DNA from: CAZVIK01 sp964627045
Lineage (GTDB): Bacteria; Acidobacteriota; Terriglobia; Bryobacterales; Bryobacteraceae
Length of the DNA: 9,535 nucleotides
Direction of reading: 5' to 3'
Assembly: GCA_964627045.1 (NCBI GenBank)
Contig: CAZVIK010000163.1
Location: forward strand, 1 to 9,535
The notes under the pieces were generated by a model. It worked only from the letters and a program-made list of their open reading frames with translations. It did not search any database and was not told the DNA's origin. Of the stretch, positions 6,263-9,535 are shown one piece after another; position 1 is the first letter of the stretch, and each line of letters opens with the position of its first letter. The position numbers and the translations under genes are program-made.

Positions 6263-8896
6263 CTACTCTTTGACTTTGGTCAGGATGTGGGCCAGCACTG
6301 CATCCCGCCTACAGGGCGCGGCCACGGTCTTCCAGAGGCGCAATGCCGTCTCCATTTTCAGGTCCGACACTTCGAGGCTGACGGCTCGCCTCTTCAGCAA
6401 CGGTCTAGCCTTCTCGATTTCAGGGGAGGTTCCACAGGCGGCGGCCGCAGCCAGGACACGTCGAAAAATCTCGTCCCAACGTCGCGCCCTTTCGCGGACG
6501 GAGAGGCCGCGCCGGGTCGGATCTAGCCGCAGGACATCCTCGGCGCGGACGGCGGCCGCCAGGGCGTCCTGGTTCTGCGGATCGACGGTCGCGGCGCGCC
6601 GGTATGCTTCCAGAGCCAACTCCTCTTTGTCTGCGGCGAATCTTGCATCACCCAACCGCAACCAAACGCCGGCGTCTGCTGGAAAACGGCTGGCCAAAGC
6701 CGCGTAGGCCTCCTCGGTCTGTTCTGCGGAACCGATCGCCCTCATCGCATCGGCAGCCCTCTTCCCCATCTCGGCATCGTCTCCACACTGCTCGATCAAC
6801 GACAGCAGGAGTGATGCCGCTTCGTTCTTCCGTCCGGCATCGGACAAGAGGGCTGCGTACCTGAGCTGAGCGGTCCGCCGCCGGCTCTCTTCTGCCGCGG
6901 GCCAGTCCTTTGAGAGTGCCTGCCGGAAGAACTGCATCGCATTGGTCTTGTCTCCAGCAGCGAGGTGAATCTCCGCCAGGCCCATCCATGCCGGTCCGTT
7001 ATTGGGATTGGCTTTGAGCACTGCCGACAAGTAGGATGCAGCCTCATCGAAGTGACCCGATTGGACGAGTGTCAAGCCCAAAGCAACGCGCACCGTGATG
7101 TCCTCCGGCCTTTGCGCCAAGGCTCTGCGAAAGGCCATCGCCGCCTCATTGACCTGCCCCCGGGCCAACAGTTCCCCGCCGCGACGGTAGGCCGCCATGC
7201 CCAGATCGGAGCGTCGTGAACGCTGCCAGAAGACCAGACCGGACACGATCAGAACGGCGGACAACGTGATCGTCGCCGCGGCGGGCAGCCAGTTCTGGCG
7301 AGGCACGGCAGAGGTTTTCGGCTGCTGCTTGTCGCCGGAGAGTCTGCTATAGGCGTCCAGCACATCGCGCCTGTCGAGAATACCGAGCGGCGTGGCTCCC
7401 GCCCGGCTGACGACAAGGAGTTCTTCGGCGCCTTCGGCGGCCATGATCTGCAGCGCCGAATCCAACAAGTCGTCGGGGTGCACCCGGGGGCCACCTTGTG
7501 CCGCCGCACCAGCGGACTCGGAACCTTTCAGTGGCCGCATCGCATGCTTAACTGTCAGTGGCTCCGGGCGGTGATCTGCCGATGGCATCGTGATGCCTTC
7601 CTGTCGGGGCAGAGCCTCATAAACAGGCAGCTTCTGAAGCTTTCGAGCCAAGACGTAGCTGCAAAGGTTCGCAATCATCAGCGGCACGATGATGGTATAG
7701 TCGCGCGTCACCTCGAAGATCATGATGACGCTGGTCATCGGCGCTCTCACGATCCCGGCAAAAGCCGCCCCCATCCCGACCAAGGCATAAGCGCCGGCAC
7801 TTCCCGTCTGGTCCGGGAGAAGGGAGTGCGCCACCTGTCCAATCGCCCCCCCAAGCATGGCGCCGATGAACAGGCTAGGGCCGAAGATGCCGCCGGCGTT
7901 GCCCGAAGCATAGCTGGTGGCCGTGGCCAGAACCTTCAGCGTCAACAGCAGCAGCATCATCTTCAGCACCATCCGGCCATTCAGCGCGTCGCTCACGAAG
8001 TTGTAGCCGACCCCCAGCACGCCAGGCGCCGCGAGCGCCAGAAATCCGACGGCGAGCCCGCCCGCCGCCGGCGTCAGCGGTTGCCATCGCCCAGGCGTCT
8101 TGAGGAACGCAGCGCGCTGCCAGAGGAGCAGTTTGACGAAGGCCGTTGACACCAGACCGCCGAACACTCCGAGAAGCGCGTAGACGACAAATTCCAGCGG
8201 GTGCACCAACTGATAGGCCGGGACGTGAAACAGAGGCTCATCTCCCAAGATCAATCGGAGGACCATCCATGATGTGGCGGCGCCGATCACGACCGACCCG
8301 ACCACTCGAGCATGCAGATCCGCCAGGATTTCCTCCAGGGTAAACAGGACAGCCGCGAGTGGAGTGTTGAATGCCGCCGCAATCGCCGCGGCCGTGCCGA
8401 CCGGAATGAGGGATCGGACGTGCTCCTCGCGCAGACCGAGGCGGCGGCTGGCGACAGACGCAATACCGGCTCCAATCTGCACCGACGGACCTTCGCGGCC
8501 AAGCGCCACGCCGCTGCCTAACGAGATAGACGAGCACAGGAACTTGCCGAGCACAGTTCGCAGTCCAATCCTGCCGTTTTGCAGCACCAGGGCAACGCGC
8601 GTTTGGGGAATCCCGCTCCCCCTGGCGTCCGGGAAGAATCTGTACAGAAGCCAGCCACCCACCAACGATCCGGCCAGGGGACTGAGGAGGCGTTGCGCGG
8701 CGTCCGCGTTCGACAGGATCCGGCCCATGCGCTCAGTCACCGCCACAAAGGCGACCACAACCAAGCCGACCATGGCGCTGATCACAAGCGCCAGCAGCAG
8801 CAGGATCTTGTCCTCATGCGCGCGCAAATCAACTTGCGCCAGCCGGCGCTGCGCCGACTTCAGCAGCTTGCCGAATCGGTTAAGGCCGGGCGTCAT
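6263..8896 (-). CDS. ClC chloride/proton antiporter fused to CBS domain, membrane helix and TPR region
   Basis: An 877-residue membrane protein. Residues about 28-430 are a ClC channel/exchanger core with all signature motifs: GSGIP (93-97, Ser94 as the chloride-binding serine), GREGP (133-137, Glu135 as the gating glutamate), FNTPLAAVLFTLEEI with Glu189 at the internal proton-glutamate site, GGIFGP (335-340) and Tyr426 in KLPVYEAL. The two glutamates suggest 2Cl-/H+ exchange rather than a passive channel. A CBS domain follows (about 448-518: MRPL, ALQIMAAEGAEELLVV, PLGILDRRDVLDAY). Then a hydrophobic helix (about 538-557) and TPR repeats from about 567 to 790 (GELLARGQVNEAAMAFRRAL, LGLTLVQSGHFDEAASYLSA, LAEIHLAAGDKTNAMQFFRQ, LGDARFAADKEELALEAYRRA). 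I chose ATG 8896 (MTPGLNRF), preceded by AGGT; a frame 93 codons longer only mirrors the antisense DUF2924 remnant. The fusion is in a single open frame. Confidence 0.9.
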   Translation of the reverse strand: MTPGLNRFGKLLKSAQRRLAQVDLRAHEDKILLLLALVISAMVGLVVVAFVAVTERMGRILSNADAAQRLLSPLAGSLVGGWLLYRFFPDARGSGIPQTRVALVLQNGRIGLRTVLGKFLCSSISLGSGVALGREGPSVQIGAGIASVASRRLGLREEHVRSLIPVGTAAAIAAAFNTPLAAVLFTLEEILADLHARVVGSVVIGAATSWMVLRLILGDEPLFHVPAYQLVHPLEFVVYALLGVFGGLVSTAFVKLLLWQRAAFLKTPGRWQPLTPAAGGLAVGFLALAAPGVLGVGYNFVSDALNGRMVLKMMLLLLTLKVLATATSYASGNAGGIFGPSLFIGAMLGGAIGQVAHSLLPDQTGSAGAYALVGMGAAFAGIVRAPMTSVIMIFEVTRDYTIIVPLMIANLCSYVLARKLQKLPVYEALPRQEGITMPSADHRPEPLTVKHAMRPLKGSESAGAAAQGGPRVHPDDLLDSALQIMAAEGAEELLVVSRAGATPLGILDRRDVLDAYSRLSGDKQQPKTSAVPRQNWLPAAATITLSAVLIVSGLVFWQRSRRSDLGMAAYRRGGELLARGQVNEAAMAFRRALAQRPEDITVRVALGLTLVQSGHFDEAASYLSAVLKANPNNGPAWMGLAEIHLAAGDKTNAMQFFRQALSKDWPAAEESRRRTAQLRYAALLSDAGRKNEAASLLLSLIEQCGDDAEMGKRAADAMRAIGSAEQTEEAYAALASRFPADAGVWLRLGDARFAADKEELALEAYRRAATVDPQNQDALAAAVRAEDVLRLDPTRRGLSVRERARRWDEIFRRVLAAAAACGTSPEIEKARPLLKRRAVSLEVSDLKMETALRLWKTVAAPCRRDAVLAHILTKVKE

Positions 8897-8949
8897 TAAA
8901 CCTATTCTCACACGCGGACCCGCTGCGGCCACATCAAGTCGTCGTTTCG

Positions 8950-9288
8950 CCTCGATCCCGTCCACCAGGAGGTCTTGGTTGGGAGTCCCGATCCAATCAC
9001 AAGCAATTCCTGTTCCGCCGCATCGCATGGCGCATCCAGGCGAACGCGTGGGGCGGCTTGTCCGAGCGCGCCCGTCAACGCGCGCTCGAGATCGCTGAGG
9101 ACGCCGATCTGCGCATCCGCGCGCCGAAGAACTTCCTGCGCGAGCCGATTGACGATGGCCGAACCACAGAGGCACGGCTTAAGCCATCGCTCGATCCACG
9201 GTTGCCCTTACCGGGCACGCCGCTCATCCGCCGCTTCCAGGGAAAGGACACGGAATGGGCATGCCGACGGCATGCCCCTACAACGTAA
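8950..9288 (+). pseudogene. DUF2924 protein remnant, frameshifted and 3'-truncated
   Basis: From 8986 the plus strand reads SRSNHKQFLFRRIAWRIQ, then GGLSERARQRALEIAEDADLRIRAPKNF and RLPLPGTPLIRRFQGKDTE, which is the DUF2924 family (PF11149), typical of genes beside phage or transposon recombinases. Its usual upstream part (Y-x-EVFGEE) appears in another frame as HQEVL around 8963-8976, so a frameshift lies near 8975-8980. The family normally continues after the RxFKGR segment for about 30-50 residues; here that part is gone after about 9255 and the frame runs through a palindrome to a stop at 9288. No start codon is visible in a coherent frame. It is a dead remnant of a mobile element or prophage, lying divergent to the ClC gene. 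Confidence 0.75.
9257..9277. repeat. Perfect palindrome, REP-like
   Basis: GGGCATGCC (9257-9265), spacer GAC, GGCATGCCC (9269-9277): a perfect 9-bp dyad exactly where DUF2924 homology ends. No T run follows on either strand, so it is not an intrinsic terminator. It may be a dispersed repeat inserted into the remnant. Confidence 0.5.
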
Positions 9289-9318
9289 AGGCGGCACGAA
9301 GGCGGGTGGACGGCGGCG

Positions 9319-9351
9319 AAAAAAACGGCTGAGGACCGGAGCCCTCAGCCG
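9319..9351 (-). terminator. Rho-independent terminator, minus strand
   Basis: Reading the minus strand, CGGCTGAGG pairs with CCTCAGCCG (9351-9343 with 9334-9326, 9 bp, 8-base loop) and is followed directly by seven T (9325-9319). This is a textbook intrinsic terminator. It blocks minus-strand transcription coming from the right before it reaches the ClC gene. Confidence 0.8.
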
Positions 9352-9443
9352 GTGAGAGATCGATGGGGGCAGGGCCGGCCCACCTACTGCGACACTCCGG
9401 CAAAGGGCTCGACGGGCTGCGCTGATTATAGTGGAGTAGTCCG

Positions 9444-9472
9444 TTGCAACCCGAGTGATGTAGCATTATAAT
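9444..9472 (+). promoter_or_regulatory. Sigma70-type promoter, plus strand
   Basis: TTGCAA (9444-9449), 17-base spacer, TATAAT (9467-9472). The -10 is perfect, the -35 matches four of six and the spacing is ideal. Transcription would begin near 9479 and run out of the window toward the gene start at about 9521. Confidence 0.65.
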
Positions 9473-9520
9473 GGCCAACGCGGTCATTGCGGGTTGAGGG
9501 TGGCCGCGGGAGGGATTGTG

Positions 9521-9535
9521 GTGTCCAAACGGATT
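9521..9535 (+). CDS. Start of an unidentified gene (partial)
   Basis: A GTG at 9521 begins a frame reading VSKRI to the window edge. GGGAGGG (9508-9514) lies 6 bases upstream and a strong promoter lies at 9444-9472. A second in-frame GTG at 9518 is an alternative. Five codons are too few to name the product. Confidence 0.35.

Noticed and set aside
8897..9175. A 93-codon N-terminal extension of the ClC protein from a start at 9175
   Set aside because: The extension is Arg/Ser/Ala-rich with no family similarity, lies antisense to a recognisable DUF2924 remnant, and the ATG at 8896 has a reasonable ribosome site.
9278..9487. A 69-codon minus-strand frame
   Set aside because: It runs straight through the intrinsic terminator and overlaps the plus-strand promoter; the translation reflects the hairpin.

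Overview
The window is GC-rich and comes from a bacterial chromosome with the feel of an accessory region: mobile-element debris, a run of defence-type genes and one large housekeeping-like transporter gene. The RHS-repeat style, the transposase type and the long GC-rich proteins are compatible with a soil bacterium such as an Acidobacteriota member of the Solibacter/Bryobacter kind. This is an impression from sequence style only and should be held loosely.

Layout, left to right. Positions 3-452 (+) hold the tail of a truncated RHS/YD-repeat protein. Positions 622-1701 (-) hold an apparently intact DDE (rve-type) transposase; the roughly 1.3 kb around it replaces the continuation of the RHS gene and abuts the next operon. 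Positions 1743-3286 (-) are an AbiEi antitoxin / AbiEii nucleotidyltransferase toxin pair joined by a 4-base GTGA overlap. Positions 3341-3835 are a 495-bp interval of unusual composition with several small dyads and a doubtful 152-codon frame that overlaps the preceding stop. Positions 3836-4873 (-) encode a DUF3644 protein with a HEPN-like R-x4-H motif. Positions 4961-5812 (-) encode an Mrr-type restriction endonuclease with winged-helix N-domain and PD-(D/E)XK catalytic domain. Positions 5813-6262 hold no convincing gene. Positions 6263-8896 (-) encode an 877-residue ClC-type chloride/proton exchanger fused to a CBS domain, an extra membrane segment and a long TPR region. Positions about 8950-9288 (+) are a frameshifted, 3'-truncated DUF2924 gene remnant. 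The right edge has a palindrome, a minus-strand intrinsic terminator and a good plus-strand sigma70-type promoter that probably serves a gene beginning at about 9521.

How it fits together: Mrr, DUF3644 and AbiEi-AbiEii all lie on the minus strand and are read in that order. Mrr would attack (probably modified) foreign DNA, DUF3644 is a candidate HEPN ribonuclease, and AbiEii is a nucleotidyltransferase toxin held by AbiEi. This looks like a small defence island bounded by mobile-element remnants. The best candidates for something undescribed are the Mrr-DUF3644 gene pair, the odd 495-bp interval after DUF3644, and the ClC-CBS-TPR fusion.
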